Assembly: GCF_011300215.1 (NCBI RefSeq) | Contig: NZ_CP049866.1 | Span: 3,287,001-3,351,000 of the forward strand | Origin: Nocardioides piscis | Lineage (GTDB): Bacteria; Actinomycetota; Actinomycetes; Propionibacteriales; Nocardioidaceae | DNA length: 64,000 bases | Reading direction: 5' to 3' | Part shown: piece after piece, positions 46,433-55,804 of the stretch | Numbering within the stretch: the stretch's first letter is position 1 | Layout of the letters: each line of letters opens with the position of its first letter | The notes under the pieces: generated by a model | The model's input: the letters and a program-made list of their open reading frames with translations, nothing else | What the model was told of the DNA's origin: nothing | Databases searched by the model: none | Position numbers and translations under genes: made by a program

Positions 46433-46945
46433 TCATCGCCAGGCGTCCGCGAGCAGCTGGCGGGTGTCGGCCAGGAGCTGCGGGAGCGTCTTCGTCGCGC
46501 CGATGACGGTGATGAAGTTGGCGTCGCCCGACCAGCGTGGCACTACGTGCTGGTGGAGGTGGTCGGCCAGCGAGCCGCCGGCCGGACCGCCGAGGTTGAG
46601 ACCGACGTTGAAGGCCTGCGGGTTGCTCACGCCTCGGATCGTGCGGATGGCCTGCTGGGTCATCGCCATCAGGTCGGCCGACTCGTCCGCGGTGAGCTCC
46701 TCGAGCTCGGCGACGTGGCGATAGGGCAGCACCATCAGGTGCCCGGGGTTGTAGGGGTGCAGGTTGAGCACGGCGTAGGTCGAGCGCCCCCGCGCGACCA
46801 CGAGACCCTCGGCGTCGTCCCCCTGCGGGATCCGGCAGAACGGACACCCGTCGGCGGTCGTGTCCGAGCGGACATAGGCCATCCGGTGGGGAGTCCAGAT
46901 CCGGGCGAGGCCGTCGGGGGCACCGACGCCGGACTGGTCGGTCAT
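46433..46945 (-). CDS. HIT-family hydrolase/phosphorylase
   Basis: A 170-residue histidine-triad protein with the active-site pattern H129-x-H131-x-H133 in HLHQHVVPRW. A zinc pair C34-P-F-C37 precedes it. In the thrS-HIT-pgsA block of actinobacteria this protein is related to diadenosine tetraphosphate phosphorylases. It starts 1 nt into the thrS stop. The ATG at 46945 is the real start; a much longer open frame reads through thrS without homology. Confidence 0.92.
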   Translation of the reverse strand: MTDQSGVGAPDGLARIWTPHRMAYVRSDTTADGCPFCRIPQGDDAEGLVVARGRSTYAVLNLHPYNPGHLMVLPYRHVAELEELTADESADLMAMTQQAIRTIRGVSNPQAFNVGLNLGGPAGGSLADHLHQHVVPRWSGDANFITVIGATKTLPQLLADTRQLLADAWR

Positions 46946-48930
46946 CAGACCTGCTCGCGGCTCGCGACCGCAGCAGCGACGCGCGCGATGGCCTCCTCGA
47001 TCGGCACGCCGTTGTCCTGGCGGCCGTCGCGGTAGCGGAACGACACGGCACCGGCCTCGACGTCTTCGTTGCCGGCGATCATCATGAACGGCACCTTCTG
47101 CAGCTGCGCGTTGCGGATCTTCTTCTGCATCCGGTCGTCGGAGTCGTCGACCTCGACCCGCAGCCCTTGCACGCGCATCTGCCGTGCCACATCGTGGAGG
47201 TAGTCGCTGAACGCGTCGGCGACCGGGATCGCCGTCACCTGGACCGGGGCGAGCCAGGGCGGGAACGCGCCGGCGTAGTGCTCGACCAGGACCCCGAAGA
47301 ACCGCTCCAGCGAGCCGAACTTGGCGGAGTGGATCATCACCGGCTGCTTCCGGCTGCCGTCGGCGGCCTGGTAGGCCAGCTCGAAGCCCTTCGGCTGGTT
47401 GAAGTCGTACTGGATCGTCGACATCTGCCAGGTCCGGCCGATGGCGTCGCGGGCCTGCACGGAGATCTTGGGGCCGTAGAACGCCGCGCCGCCCGGGTCC
47501 GGGACGAGCTCGAGACCGGAGTCGACCGCGACGTCCTCGAGGACCTTGGTCGCCACCGCCCACTCCTCCTCGGTGCCGACGAACTTGTCGGGCTTGGAGT
47601 CGTCGCGGGTGGAGAGCTCGAGATAGAAGTCGTCGATCCCGAAGTCACGCAGCAGCCCGAGCACGAAGTCGAGCAGGTGCTTGACCTCGGCCGGCGCCTG
47701 CTCGGGGGTGACGTAGGAGTGGCTGTCGTCCTGGGTGAGCCCGCGGACACGGGTCAGGCCGTGCACGACGCCGGACTTCTCGTAGCGATAGACGCTGCCG
47801 AACTCGAAGAGCCGCAGCGGCAGCTCACGGTAGGACCGTCCGCGCGAGCGGAAGATCAGGTTGTGCATGGGGCAGTTCATCGCCTTGAGGTAGTAGTCCG
47901 AGCCCTCGAACTCCATCGGCGGGAACATCGTGTCCTTGTAGTAGGGCAGGTGTCCGGAGGTGTGGAAGAGCCCCTCCTTGCTGATGTGGGGGGTGCCGAC
48001 ATAGTCGAAGCCCTCCTCGATGTGGCGCTGGCGGACGTAGTCCTCCATCACCCGCTTGATCACGCCGCCCTTGGGGTGGAAGACGGCCAGCCCCGAGCCG
48101 ATCTCGTCGGGGAAGCTGAACAGGTCGAGGTCGCGGCCGAGCTTGCGGTGGTCGCGCCGCTCGGCCTCCTCGATCCGGTGGAGGTGCTCGTCGAGGGCCT
48201 CCTTGGTCTCCCAGGCGGTGCCATAGATGCGCTGCAGCTGCTTGTTCTTCTCGTCGCCGCGCCAGTAGGCCGCGGCAGTGCGCATCAGCTTGAACGCGGG
48301 GATCCGCTTGGTGGTCGGCAGGTGCGGGCCCCGACAGAGGTCCGACCACTTCGCCTCGCCGTTGCGGCCGACGTTGTCATAGATCGTGAGCTCGGCTCCA
48401 CCGACCTCGACGCTGGCGCCCTCCGTGTCATCGGCGCCCGCGCCGCCCTTGAGCCCGATCAGCTCGAGCTTGTAGGGCTCGTCCTGGAGCTCGTTGATGG
48501 CGTCCGCGTCGGTGGTGACCCGGCGCTCGAAGCGCTGGTTCTCCTTGATGATCTTGCGCATCGCGGACTCGATCTTGACCAGGTCCTCCGGCACGAACGG
48601 GGTCTCGACGTCGAAGTCGTAGTAGAAGCCGTCCGTCACGGGCGGGCCGATCCCCAGCTTGGCCTCCGGCCAGAGCTGCTGGACGGCCTGCGCCATCACG
48701 TGCGCGGCGGAGTGGCGCAGGATGTCTCGACCGTCGCGGCTGGCGATGTCGACGCCCTCCACCTCGTCGCCGTCGCGCAACTCGTAGGCCAGGTCCTTGA
48801 GGTCTCCCCCGACCCTGGCAGCCACGATGTCGGTGTTGTCCTTGAAGAGCTCCCAGGCCTTGGTGCCCGTCGTGGCGGTCTGCTCCTCACGCTGGCCAGC
48901 GTGGGTGCGGACGACCTTGATCTCGGACAC
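46945..48930 (-). CDS. thrS: Threonine--tRNA ligase
   Basis: A 661-residue threonyl-tRNA synthetase. An N-terminal TGS domain is followed by the editing domain with [14 protein letters not shown]. The catalytic core shows motif 2 region [30 protein letters not shown] and the zinc-binding MNCPMH. An anticodon-binding domain completes it at the C-terminus. The GTG at 48930 has GGGAG 5 nt upstream and is preferred over the ATG at 48954, which would add eight residues. It overlaps the HIT gene by 1 nt. The divergent promoter region lies between it and the acyltransferase. Confidence 0.97.
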   Translation of the reverse strand: MSEIKVVRTHAGQREEQTATTGTKAWELFKDNTDIVAARVGGDLKDLAYELRDGDEVEGVDIASRDGRDILRHSAAHVMAQAVQQLWPEAKLGIGPPVTDGFYYDFDVETPFVPEDLVKIESAMRKIIKENQRFERRVTTDADAINELQDEPYKLELIGLKGGAGADDTEGASVEVGGAELTIYDNVGRNGEAKWSDLCRGPHLPTTKRIPAFKLMRTAAAYWRGDEKNKQLQRIYGTAWETKEALDEHLHRIEEAERRDHRKLGRDLDLFSFPDEIGSGLAVFHPKGGVIKRVMEDYVRQRHIEEGFDYVGTPHISKEGLFHTSGHLPYYKDTMFPPMEFEGSDYYLKAMNCPMHNLIFRSRGRSYRELPLRLFEFGSVYRYEKSGVVHGLTRVRGLTQDDSHSYVTPEQAPAEVKHLLDFVLGLLRDFGIDDFYLELSTRDDSKPDKFVGTEEEWAVATKVLEDVAVDSGLELVPDPGGAAFYGPKISVQARDAIGRTWQMSTIQYDFNQPKGFELAYQAADGSRKQPVMIHSAKFGSLERFFGVLVEHYAGAFPPWLAPVQVTAIPVADAFSDYLHDVARQMRVQGLRVEVDDSDDRMQKKIRNAQLQKVPFMMIAGNEDVEAGAVSFRYRDGRQDNGVPIEEAIARVAAAVASREQV

Positions 48931-49028
48931 TGGATCTCCCTGGGACGAAAACATACGTACGGACGCCGCGATCGTATCGAGGCGGGGTCAGGCCGACATC
49001 GGCCGCCTGACCCCAGTAGCCTCACGCC

Positions 49029-49601
49029 ATGTCCCGCATGGTGGTCCGTCCCCTCCTCGCCCGCACGATCCTGCGAGCAGCCCGTTGGCGCACCGAGGGG
49101 ACCCTGCCGCCGCGCGGCATCGTGGTGGGCGCCCCCCACACCTCCAACTGGGACTGGGTCTTCTCGCTCCTGCTCGCGTGGAGCCAGGGCCGACACCCAC
49201 GGATCATGGTCAAGAAGGAGTTCTTCTCCGGGCCCGTCGCGCCGATCATGCGCGCCACCGGCGCGATCTCGGTCGACCGCAAGAATCCGGCTGCCGACCT
49301 GAGGAAGCTGATCGCCTCCATCGAGGGCTCCGACGACTTCCTGCTGGCGATCGCCGCCGAGGGCACCCGCAGCAAGTCCGACCACTGGAAGTCCGGCTTC
49401 TACCGCCTCGCCCAGCAGACCGGCCTGCCGATCACGCTGGCCTTCATCGACGGCCCCTCACGCACGGTCGGTGCCGGCCCCACGATCACGCCGAGCGGCG
49501 ACCTGGCCGCCGACATGGACCTCGTGCGCGCGTTCTATGCCGACAAGCGCGGAATCCACCCGGAGCAGCGCACCGAGCCGCGGCTGCGCAACGAGGCCTG
49601 A
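49029..49601 (+). CDS. PlsC-family lysophospholipid acyltransferase
   Basis: A 190-residue acyltransferase. The catalytic H-x4-D is H37-T-S-N-W-D42, and the acceptor-binding motif is E111-G-T-R-S. These two motifs and the short length match a compact PlsC-family enzyme that may acylate a glycerol-phosphate or another lipid acceptor. No transmembrane helix is obvious. It is divergent from thrS and convergent with the ABC exporter across a 22-bp tandem repeat array. Confidence 0.88.
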   Translation: MSRMVVRPLLARTILRAARWRTEGTLPPRGIVVGAPHTSNWDWVFSLLLAWSQGRHPRIMVKKEFFSGPVAPIMRATGAISVDRKNPAADLRKLIASIEGSDDFLLAIAAEGTRSKSDHWKSGFYRLAQQTGLPITLAFIDGPSRTVGAGPTITPSGDLAADMDLVRAFYADKRGIHPEQRTEPRLRNEA

Positions 49602-49633
49602 GCGGCCTTCGGCGTACGGCGTCGCTGCTCGGC

Positions 49634-49805
49634 CGTGCTTGCGCGCCGACTCGACCGTGCTTGCGCGCCGACTCGACCGTGCTCGCGCGCCGACTCGACC
49701 GTGCTCGCGCGCCGACTCGACCGTGCTCGCGCGCCGACTCGACCGTGCTCGCGCGCCGACTCGACCGTGCTCGCGCGCCGACTCGACCGTGCTCGCGCGC
49801 CGACT
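49634..49805. repeat. 22-bp tandem repeat, about 7.8 copies
   Basis: Seven full units and one 18-nt partial unit follow each other without spacers. Each unit begins CGTGCTCGCGCG and ends CCGACTCGAC. The first two have CTTGCG and the others CTCGCG; otherwise they are identical. The array fills most of the 208-bp gap between the convergent acyltransferase and ABC exporter genes and ends 4 nt before the exporter's stop codon. Because 22 is not a multiple of three, all frames are open on both strands, so the ORFs over it are not evidence of a gene. It is a minisatellite-like array and not a CRISPR. Confidence 0.95.
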
Positions 49806-49809
49806 GGCG

Positions 49810-51603
49810 TCATGCGGTCGACGGCTCACCGGTCTGCACCCGCCACAACGCGGCGTAGGCCCCAGCGAGCTGCAGGAGCTCGTCGTGCGTGCCGGCTTCT
49901 GCGACCCGCCCGGCGTCGAGCACCCAGATCCGGTCGGCGTGGCGCACGGTGGAGAGCCGGTGCGCGACGACGATCGCAGTGCACTGCGCCGTGGCCAGTC
50001 GCAGTGACCGCTGGATGGCAGCCTCGGTCTCGTTGTCCACGGCGCTGGTCGCCTCATCCAGCACGAGCACGGCGGGGTCGCGCAGGAGGGCGCGCGCGAG
50101 GGCGAGTCGCTGGCGCTGCCCGCCCGACAGGGTCACGCCGCGCTCCCCCACCCATGCGTCGAGCCCGCCGGGGAGTGCTTCGATGAAGTCGAGGGCGGCG
50201 GCAGCCTCGGCGGCCGCACGGACCTGCTCACGCGTCGCGCCGGGCCGTCCGTAGGCGATGTTGTCGGCGATCGAGCCGGCGAACATGAACACGTCCTGCG
50301 CGACATATCCCATCGAGCCACGCAGCGAGTCCCAGTCGAGCTCGCGGACGTCCTGCCCATCGAACAGCACCCGCCCCTCGCGGGCGTCGTCGAAGCGGAG
50401 CACCAGGCGCAGCAGGGTGGACTTGCCCGAGCCGGTGGCGCCGACGACGGCATGCGTCTCGCCCGCGGGGACGACCAGGTCGATGCCATGGAGGACGTCC
50501 GGACCGTCCCCGTAGCCTGCCCGGACTCCGCGGAGCTCCACCCGGCCGGCCACCGGGCGGACCAGCGCGGTGGATCCCGCGGGCACGGTGATCGGCACGG
50601 CGAGCAGGGCCAGGATGCGAGCAGTGGAGGCGCGGCCGCGCTGGTAGAGGTCGAGGACCTCGGCCACCTCGGTGAGCGGCCACAGCAGGCGCTGGGTCAT
50701 GAAGACGAGCACGCTGTAGAGCCCGACCTCGAGCTCGCCGCGCAGGGTCGCCCACCCGCCGAGGAGCAGGGTGCAGGTGAAGCCGGCCAGGATCGCCATC
50801 CGCACCAACGGCACGAAGGCGGCCGAGGACCGGATCGCTCGGGTGTTGGCGTCGCGATAGGCGCTCGAGACCGCGGCGACCCGGTCGCGCTCGCGGTCCT
50901 CGGCCGTGAACGCCTTGATGGTGGCGATGCCGGCGAGGTTGGAGCTCAAGGTGCCGGAGAGGTCGGAGACCGCGGAGCGCACCCGGTCATAGAGCGGTTC
51001 GAGACGCCGCTGGAAGACGAGGGACCCGACCACGATCAGCGGGATCGGCAGGAACGCCAGGACCAGCAGCTGCCCCGACGCCGCCGCGAACACGCCGCCG
51101 ACCAGGAGCACGTTGAGGGTGGTCTGCAAGATGGCGGGGGCGCCGATGTCGAGGAAGCGCTCGAGCTGGTTGACGTCGTCGTTCAGCGTCGCCAGGGTCG
51201 AACCCGCTGCGCGCCCCTCGTGCCAGCCCAGGTCGAGGTGCTGGACGTGGTCATAGGCCTCGACGCGCAGGTCGTGCTCGACCCCCTGCGCCAGTCCTCG
51301 CCAGAGCACGTCGGCGACATACTGCGACAGGGACTCGATGAGCCACACGACTGCATTGATGGCAGCCAGCCAGGCCAGCTGCGCATAGCGCGAGTCGACG
51401 CCGAGCGCCTGGCCCACGAACGAGTCCTGCCCCCGGACGACGACGTCGACCGCCGCGCCGATGAGCAGCTCCGGCACGACGTCGGCCACCTTGTTGACGG
51501 TCGACGCGGCGACGGCTGCGACGAACCGACCGCGGTAGGCGCGATAGCGCTGCCACAGCGCTCGGAGAGGGCGGTCGGCATCCGGGTACGGGTCATGGGA
51601 CAC
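49810..51603 (-). CDS. ABC exporter with fused membrane and ATPase domains
   Basis: A 597-residue type IV half-transporter. The six-helix ABC_membrane domain fills about residues 25-325, and the ATPase follows with Walker A GATGSGKST, Q-loop AQDVFMFAGSIADNI, signature LSGGQRQRLALARALL, Walker B VLVLDEATSAVD and the H-loop in IVVAHRLS. Such exporters move lipids, drugs or peptides as dimers. The GTG start at 51603 (SHDPYPDADRPLRALW) has no nearby alternative. It is a single gene with no obvious partner half-transporter. Confidence 0.92.
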   Translation of the reverse strand: MSHDPYPDADRPLRALWQRYRAYRGRFVAAVAASTVNKVADVVPELLIGAAVDVVVRGQDSFVGQALGVDSRYAQLAWLAAINAVVWLIESLSQYVADVLWRGLAQGVEHDLRVEAYDHVQHLDLGWHEGRAAGSTLATLNDDVNQLERFLDIGAPAILQTTLNVLLVGGVFAAASGQLLVLAFLPIPLIVVGSLVFQRRLEPLYDRVRSAVSDLSGTLSSNLAGIATIKAFTAEDRERDRVAAVSSAYRDANTRAIRSSAAFVPLVRMAILAGFTCTLLLGGWATLRGELEVGLYSVLVFMTQRLLWPLTEVAEVLDLYQRGRASTARILALLAVPITVPAGSTALVRPVAGRVELRGVRAGYGDGPDVLHGIDLVVPAGETHAVVGATGSGKSTLLRLVLRFDDAREGRVLFDGQDVRELDWDSLRGSMGYVAQDVFMFAGSIADNIAYGRPGATREQVRAAAEAAAALDFIEALPGGLDAWVGERGVTLSGGQRQRLALARALLRDPAVLVLDEATSAVDNETEAAIQRSLRLATAQCTAIVVAHRLSTVRHADRIWVLDAGRVAEAGTHDELLQLAGAYAALWRVQTGEPSTA

Positions 51604-51684
51604 GACCTGAGATTGTCCGGGCGGCCGTCACCGCACTCGTCGTCGGGTCCGCCGGTGGGCAGTCCCCGCGGCCCGTGACCCCAC

Positions 51685-52341
51685 TCAGCCCGGTTGCTCG
51701 AGGCGCCCCCGCGCGTCGACCACGCCACCGCCGGGCACCCGCATCTCGAAGCTGTCGGCGACCACGGTGTATTCGTTGAAACCCAGACGGGCGATCGGTC
51801 GGATCCTCCTGACGTCGAGGCGGCCGTCGTCGGTGAGCGCGTCGTCATCGATGTGGATCCGCTCGACGCGCCCGAAGACCACGTCGGCGGTTCCGACCTG
51901 CGAACCGCCCGGCAGGTGAGTCGTGGAGAGGTAGCGACACTCGAAGTGAACGGGGCTCTCCGCGACCATCGGCAACGGCGAGAGCTCTGCATAGGTCCGA
52001 GTCACGCCGACCCGGTCGAACTCGCTCTCGCCGGGAGGCAAGGTCATGGCCGTGATGTTGACGGCCTCGCGCAGGTCCCACGTCGCCAGGTTGTAGACGA
52101 ACCAGCCGGTCTCCTCGGCGTTCACCACGGTGTCCTTGCGTCGACCGTCAGGATGACGATTGGCCGAGAACATCACCGTCGGAGGGTCGAAGGTCAACAC
52201 CTGGAACTGGCTGAACGGCGCCAGGTTCTCCACTCCGTCGGCGCTTCGACTGGACAGCCAGGCGATCGGCCGAGGCACGACACAGTTCTCGAAGGCCGAC
52301 AGCGGCAGCGGGTCACGCACGGTGGCCGGGTCGAACTTCAT
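51685..52341 (-). CDS. Flavin reductase-like FMN-binding protein
   Basis: A 218-residue protein of the flavin-reductase-like family (DIM6/NTAB type). The core shows NCVVPRPIAWLSSRSADG, NLAPFSQFQVLTFDPPTVMFS and GWFVYNLATWDLREAVN, the usual FMN-binding pattern. It may reduce flavin for a monooxygenase or carry FMN itself. The ATG at 52341 matches the family; an ATG at 52389 would add 16 residues. It is divergent from the alcohol dehydrogenase. Confidence 0.85.
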   Translation of the reverse strand: MKFDPATVRDPLPLSAFENCVVPRPIAWLSSRSADGVENLAPFSQFQVLTFDPPTVMFSANRHPDGRRKDTVVNAEETGWFVYNLATWDLREAVNITAMTLPPGESEFDRVGVTRTYAELSPLPMVAESPVHFECRYLSTTHLPGGSQVGTADVVFGRVERIHIDDDALTDDGRLDVRRIRPIARLGFNEYTVVADSFEMRVPGGGVVDARGRLEQPG

Positions 52342-52471
52342 GGGACGTCCAATGATGGCTGCGGGCTTCCGGTCAGAAGAGACTGCCATACAACCCCATC
52401 CCGTCGGGCCCACGACCGCGCCGGGACGACCGCCGTCCGCGATGTGCGACGGCCCAACGTCCCTCGGACTC

Positions 52472-52485
52472 GGGACGGTTGCCCC
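52472..52485 (+). promoter_or_regulatory. DosR-box-like pseudo-palindrome before the alcohol dehydrogenase
   Basis: GGGACGGTTGCCCC resembles the GGGACTWWAGTCCC core of mycobacterial DosR boxes at roughly ten of 14 positions, judged by eye. It lies 56 bp before the ATG at 52542. This is the weakest of the set because it has a G in one of the central A/T positions. Confidence 0.35.
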
Positions 52486-52541
52486 GTGCCTCCCCGCGGG
52501 CGGCGGCGCATGCTGGGATGAACGACTACTCAGGAGGAACC

Positions 52542-53606
52542 ATGAGGGCATTGAGGCTCGAGTCCTGGCAGAGCACTCCGCAGCTGCGTGAGGTGCCGGT
52601 GCCCGAACCCGGCCCCGGCCAGGTGCTCGTCCAGATGGGCGGCGCCGGCGCCTGTCACTCCGACCTGCACCTGATGGACGAGTTCACCGACGGCGCTCTG
52701 CCGTGGGGCCCGCCCTTCACCCTGGGCCACGAGAACGCCGGCTGGGTGCACGCCGTCGGGTCGCACGTCCACGGCCTCGAGCCGGGCCAGCCGGTCGCGG
52801 TCGTCGGCGCCTGGGGATGCGGCACCTGCCCGCGCTGCCTCGCCGGGCTCGAGACCTACTGCGACCGCCCCGACCTCGCACCCGCGCCGGGCGGCGGCGG
52901 CGGCCTCGGCCTCGACGGCGGTATGGCGGACTACCTCCTGGTCCCGAGCGCACGCCATGTCGTGCCCCTCCCCGAGGGTCTCGCACCGGCGGACGCGGCG
53001 CCCCTCACCGACGCCGCGCTCACGCCCTACCACGCGATTCGTCGTTCCCGGGAGAAGCTGGTCCCGGGATCGCTGGCGGTGGTGATCGGGGTCGGGGGCC
53101 TGGGTCACCTCGCAGTCCAGATCCTGCGTGCGACGACGGCGGCGGTCGTCGTGGCGGTCGATGCTCGCGAGGCCGCGCGCGACCTCGCTGTCCGGAGCGG
53201 CGCCGACCTGGCGCTCGCTCCCGGCGACTCCCTGGTCGACCAGATCCGCGAGGCCGGCCACGGGTTCGGCGCCGACGTCGTGCTGGACATGGTCGGCACG
53301 GACCAGACGCTGCAGACAGCGGCGGCCGCTGCCCGTCAGCTCGCCGACATCACCCTGGTCGGCCTCGGCGGTGGAACGCTGCCGTACTCCTTCTTCTCCG
53401 TGCCCTACGAGGTCAGCGTCCAGTCGACCTACTGGGGCAACCGGAGCGAGCTGGTCGAGGTCCTCGACCTGGCGGCGCGCGGCCACCTGCGACCCGAGGT
53501 GACCCGCTTCCCCCTCGACCGGGCGGGGATGGTCTACGACCGGCTCCGCGAAGGTGCGATCGAGGGTCGTGCCGTTGTCGTCGCGCACGAGGAATACACA
53601 CCCTGA
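52542..53606 (+). CDS. Zinc-dependent NAD alcohol dehydrogenase
   Basis: A 354-residue medium-chain alcohol dehydrogenase. The catalytic zinc ligands are C38 (ACHSD) and H63/E64 (GHENAG); the structural zinc has four cysteines C93, C96, C99 and C107. The NAD-binding motif is VGGLGHLA. AGGAGG lies just before the ATG, which is taken in preference to earlier in-frame starts. It may oxidise or reduce a small alcohol/aldehyde; related genes are often induced at low oxygen. The universal stress protein gene follows 83 nt later. Confidence 0.92.
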   Translation: MRALRLESWQSTPQLREVPVPEPGPGQVLVQMGGAGACHSDLHLMDEFTDGALPWGPPFTLGHENAGWVHAVGSHVHGLEPGQPVAVVGAWGCGTCPRCLAGLETYCDRPDLAPAPGGGGGLGLDGGMADYLLVPSARHVVPLPEGLAPADAAPLTDAALTPYHAIRRSREKLVPGSLAVVIGVGGLGHLAVQILRATTAAVVVAVDAREAARDLAVRSGADLALAPGDSLVDQIREAGHGFGADVVLDMVGTDQTLQTAAAAARQLADITLVGLGGGTLPYSFFSVPYEVSVQSTYWGNRSELVEVLDLAARGHLRPEVTRFPLDRAGMVYDRLREGAIEGRAVVVAHEEYTP

Positions 53607-53640
53607 GCCGAACGGGCGTGAGTCGCACGACCCTGACGTG

Positions 53641-53654
53641 GTGACCTTCGGCCC
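53641..53654 (+). promoter_or_regulatory. DosR-box-like pseudo-palindrome before a universal stress protein gene
   Basis: GTGACCTTCGGCCC matches about ten of 14 positions of the DosR core and lies 35 bp before the ATG at 53690. The GGGACC-type half and the GGCCC half face each other around TT. Its position and the stress-protein target support a DevR/DosR/OsdR-type site (inference). Confidence 0.5.
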
Positions 53655-53689
53655 TGCCGACCCATCGGCGGCTGCGGGAGCGTGGAGCC

Positions 53690-54535
53690 ATGGACGAGAA
53701 GACCTTCCGTGACTGCATCGTCGTCGGCATCGACGGCTCCGACCATGCTGATGCCGCTCTGGGCTGGGCTGCCGACCAGGCCGGCCTCGAACGGCGACCG
53801 CTCCTGATCGTGCACAGCGCACCGGACGCCCGCAGGGATCCCGTGCGCGAGCAGATGGTGCAGGACGCGGTGCACCTGGCGAGCACCGGCCGGACCGGGA
53901 TCGACATCCGCACCCTGGTCGCCGAGGACGACCCGCGGGAGACGCTGATCACCGGCTCGCGCAGTGCACGTCTGGTCGTGGTGGGTTCGCACGGGCGGTC
54001 TCGCTGGCGCACCGCGCTGCTCGGCTCGGTGAGCGCAGCAGTGGCCCGCCACGCGGCCTGCCCGGTGGTGGTGACCAAGGACGTGACCCGCGACAGCGGT
54101 CTGGGTGTCCTGGTCGGCGCCGACGGCACTGACGCCAGCCGGCCCGTCATCGAGTTCGCGTTCCGTCAGGCCTCGTTGCGCCAGCAGGCCCTCACCGTGA
54201 CCCACTGCTTCTGGGACATCGCCGGTGAGCTTGCCCACGGTCGTGACGTCCGGCCCGACGAGGCCGGCGTCGACGACCTGCGGATGCTGCTGTCCGCGTC
54301 GGTGGCAGGCCTGCGCGAGGACTACCCCGACGTCCCGGTCGAGCTCACCCTCTCCCGCGGGCTGGTCGACGTGGTCCTGGCCAAGGAGCTTCCTGCCCAC
54401 GACCTCCTGGTGGTCGGCCGGCACCCCGCGTCGGGGCCGGCTCGCCTGCTCTACTCCTCCATCACGGCGGCCGTGCTCGAACAGGGCCGGGGCAACGTCG
54501 CCGTGGTTCCCGAGTCGCCCGCGGCGAGCGGCTGA
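53690..54535 (+). CDS. Universal stress protein with two UspA domains
   Basis: A 281-residue protein with tandem UspA domains (about 8-130 and 137-277). The first has the full ATP-binding motif GSHGRSRWRTALLGS (G-x2-G-x9-G-S). The second reads GRHPASGPARLLYSS and lacks the second glycine, so it probably does not bind ATP in the same way. Such tandem proteins belong to the dormancy regulon in mycobacteria. It is preceded by a DosR-like site and followed after 13 nt by the MgtC/DUF4010 gene. Confidence 0.92.
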   Translation: MDEKTFRDCIVVGIDGSDHADAALGWAADQAGLERRPLLIVHSAPDARRDPVREQMVQDAVHLASTGRTGIDIRTLVAEDDPRETLITGSRSARLVVVGSHGRSRWRTALLGSVSAAVARHAACPVVVTKDVTRDSGLGVLVGADGTDASRPVIEFAFRQASLRQQALTVTHCFWDIAGELAHGRDVRPDEAGVDDLRMLLSASVAGLREDYPDVPVELTLSRGLVDVVLAKELPAHDLLVVGRHPASGPARLLYSSITAAVLEQGRGNVAVVPESPAASG

Positions 54536-54548
54536 GACCAGCACGGCG

Positions 54549-55775
54549 TTGAACGACATCGAGCTCTGGCAGTCACTGGGCGTGGCCCTCGCCATCGGGC
54601 TGCTGGTCGGCGCCGAGCGCGAGCGCTCCAAGCCTGCCCAGGGCACCCTCGGGATCAGGACGATGGCCCTGCTGGCCCTGGTCGGCGCCTTGTCCACCTT
54701 GGTGCAGCCCATCGTCGCCGGCGGGCTGGTGGCCGGAGCGGTCCTGCTCGTGGTCCTCGGCTATGCCACCTCCCGTCAGCGCGACCCCGGCCTCACGACC
54801 GAGGTCGCCGGCGTCGCGGTGGTCGGACTCGGCGCACTGGCCACGTCCCGCCCCGCCGCCGCAGCAGCGCTTGCCGTGGCGATCACCGTGCTCCTGGTCT
54901 CGCGGGACGCGCTGCACAGGTTCGTCCGGGAGACCGTGACCGAGCGCGAACAGGCCGACGCCCTGAAGTTCTTCGTCGCCGCCTTCGTGCTGCTCCCGAT
55001 CCTCCCGTCCGGCCGCTTCGGCCCCTATGGGACCTGGGTCCCCCAGCGGATCTGGCTCCTCGTCGTGCTCATCACCGGCATCGGCTGGGTGGGCTACGTG
55101 GCCACTCGCATGCTGGGAGCCCGCCGTGGCCTGATGGTCACGGGCCTCGCGGGCGGGTTCGTCTCCGGGACCGCTACGACCGGCGTCATGGCGGCGCGGT
55201 TCCGCCGGGGTGAGGCCCCGCTGGGACCGGCCCTGGCGGGGGCATCCCTGGCCAGCGTGTCGACGCTTCTGCAGCTCGTCGTCGTCACCGCGATCGCAGA
55301 CCCACGCGTCACCGCCCGCCTCCTGCCAGCCGTGGTCGTCGGGTCGGCGGTCCTGTCGATCGAGGCCTGCTGGCTGGCACGCAAGCAGGACAACGCCACC
55401 GCCGACGGGGCGGAGCCGACGGGGCGGCCGTTCGCGTTGGTCCCTGCCCTCGTCCTGGCGGGGATCATCTCGGTGGTGCTTCCGCTGGCGGTCTGGATGG
55501 AGCAGCGGTACGGCGCTGCCGGCGCCCTCGCCGCGACCGCGACCGGAGCCGTCGCGGACGTCCACGGTGCGAGCGTCGCCGTCGCCACCCTGGCCCACGA
55601 CGGCAGGGTGTCGGTGAGCACCGCGGTCGTCGCCGTGGGTCTCGGCCTCGCGACCAACACCGTCGGCAAGGTGGTCGTCGCGGGGGGTGCGGGCGGGGCG
55701 CGCTTCGCCGTCACCCTCGCCGCCTGCCTGGCGCCGGCCTCAGCTGCCTTCGCCGCAGCCTTGCTGCTCTGGTGA
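54549..55775 (+). CDS. MgtC/SapB-type DUF4010 membrane protein
   Basis: A 408-residue membrane protein with about 11-12 helices. The N-terminal part (LGVALAIGLLVGAERER, GIRTMALLALVGAL) matches the MgtC/SapB family, and the remainder the DUF4010 extension, with GGFVSGTATTGVMAARF and ATNTVGKVVVAG. MgtC-type proteins influence ATP synthase or ion homeostasis; the role of the DUF4010 group is not known. The TTG at 54549 is the best available start, without a clear ribosome binding site, and lies 13 nt after the stress protein's stop. Confidence 0.82.
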   Translation: MNDIELWQSLGVALAIGLLVGAERERSKPAQGTLGIRTMALLALVGALSTLVQPIVAGGLVAGAVLLVVLGYATSRQRDPGLTTEVAGVAVVGLGALATSRPAAAAALAVAITVLLVSRDALHRFVRETVTEREQADALKFFVAAFVLLPILPSGRFGPYGTWVPQRIWLLVVLITGIGWVGYVATRMLGARRGLMVTGLAGGFVSGTATTGVMAARFRRGEAPLGPALAGASLASVSTLLQLVVVTAIADPRVTARLLPAVVVGSAVLSIEACWLARKQDNATADGAEPTGRPFALVPALVLAGIISVVLPLAVWMEQRYGAAGALAATATGAVADVHGASVAVATLAHDGRVSVSTAVVAVGLGLATNTVGKVVVAGGAGGARFAVTLAACLAPASAAFAAALLLW

Positions 55776-55780
55776 GCCAC

Positions 55781-55794
55781 GGCGCGTCAGCGCC
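55781..55794. terminator. Short hairpin between convergent genes
   Basis: GGCGC and GCGCC form a 5-bp stem with a 4-nt loop within the 29-bp gap between two convergent genes. It is short and not followed by a T-run. Confidence 0.3.
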
Positions 55795-55804
55795 CAGCCC
55801 GAGG

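Noticed and set aside
46946..47563. Long N-terminal extension of the HIT protein
   Set aside because: It is antisense-like frame noise inside thrS; the HIT family starts at 46945.
49634..49805. Possible CRISPR array
   Set aside because: Units are directly adjacent without spacers and no cas genes are present; it is a tandem repeat.
49458..50186. Several open frames running through the 22-bp repeat on both strands
   Set aside because: A non-triplet repeat without stop codons opens all frames; none has a start signal or homology outside the repeat.
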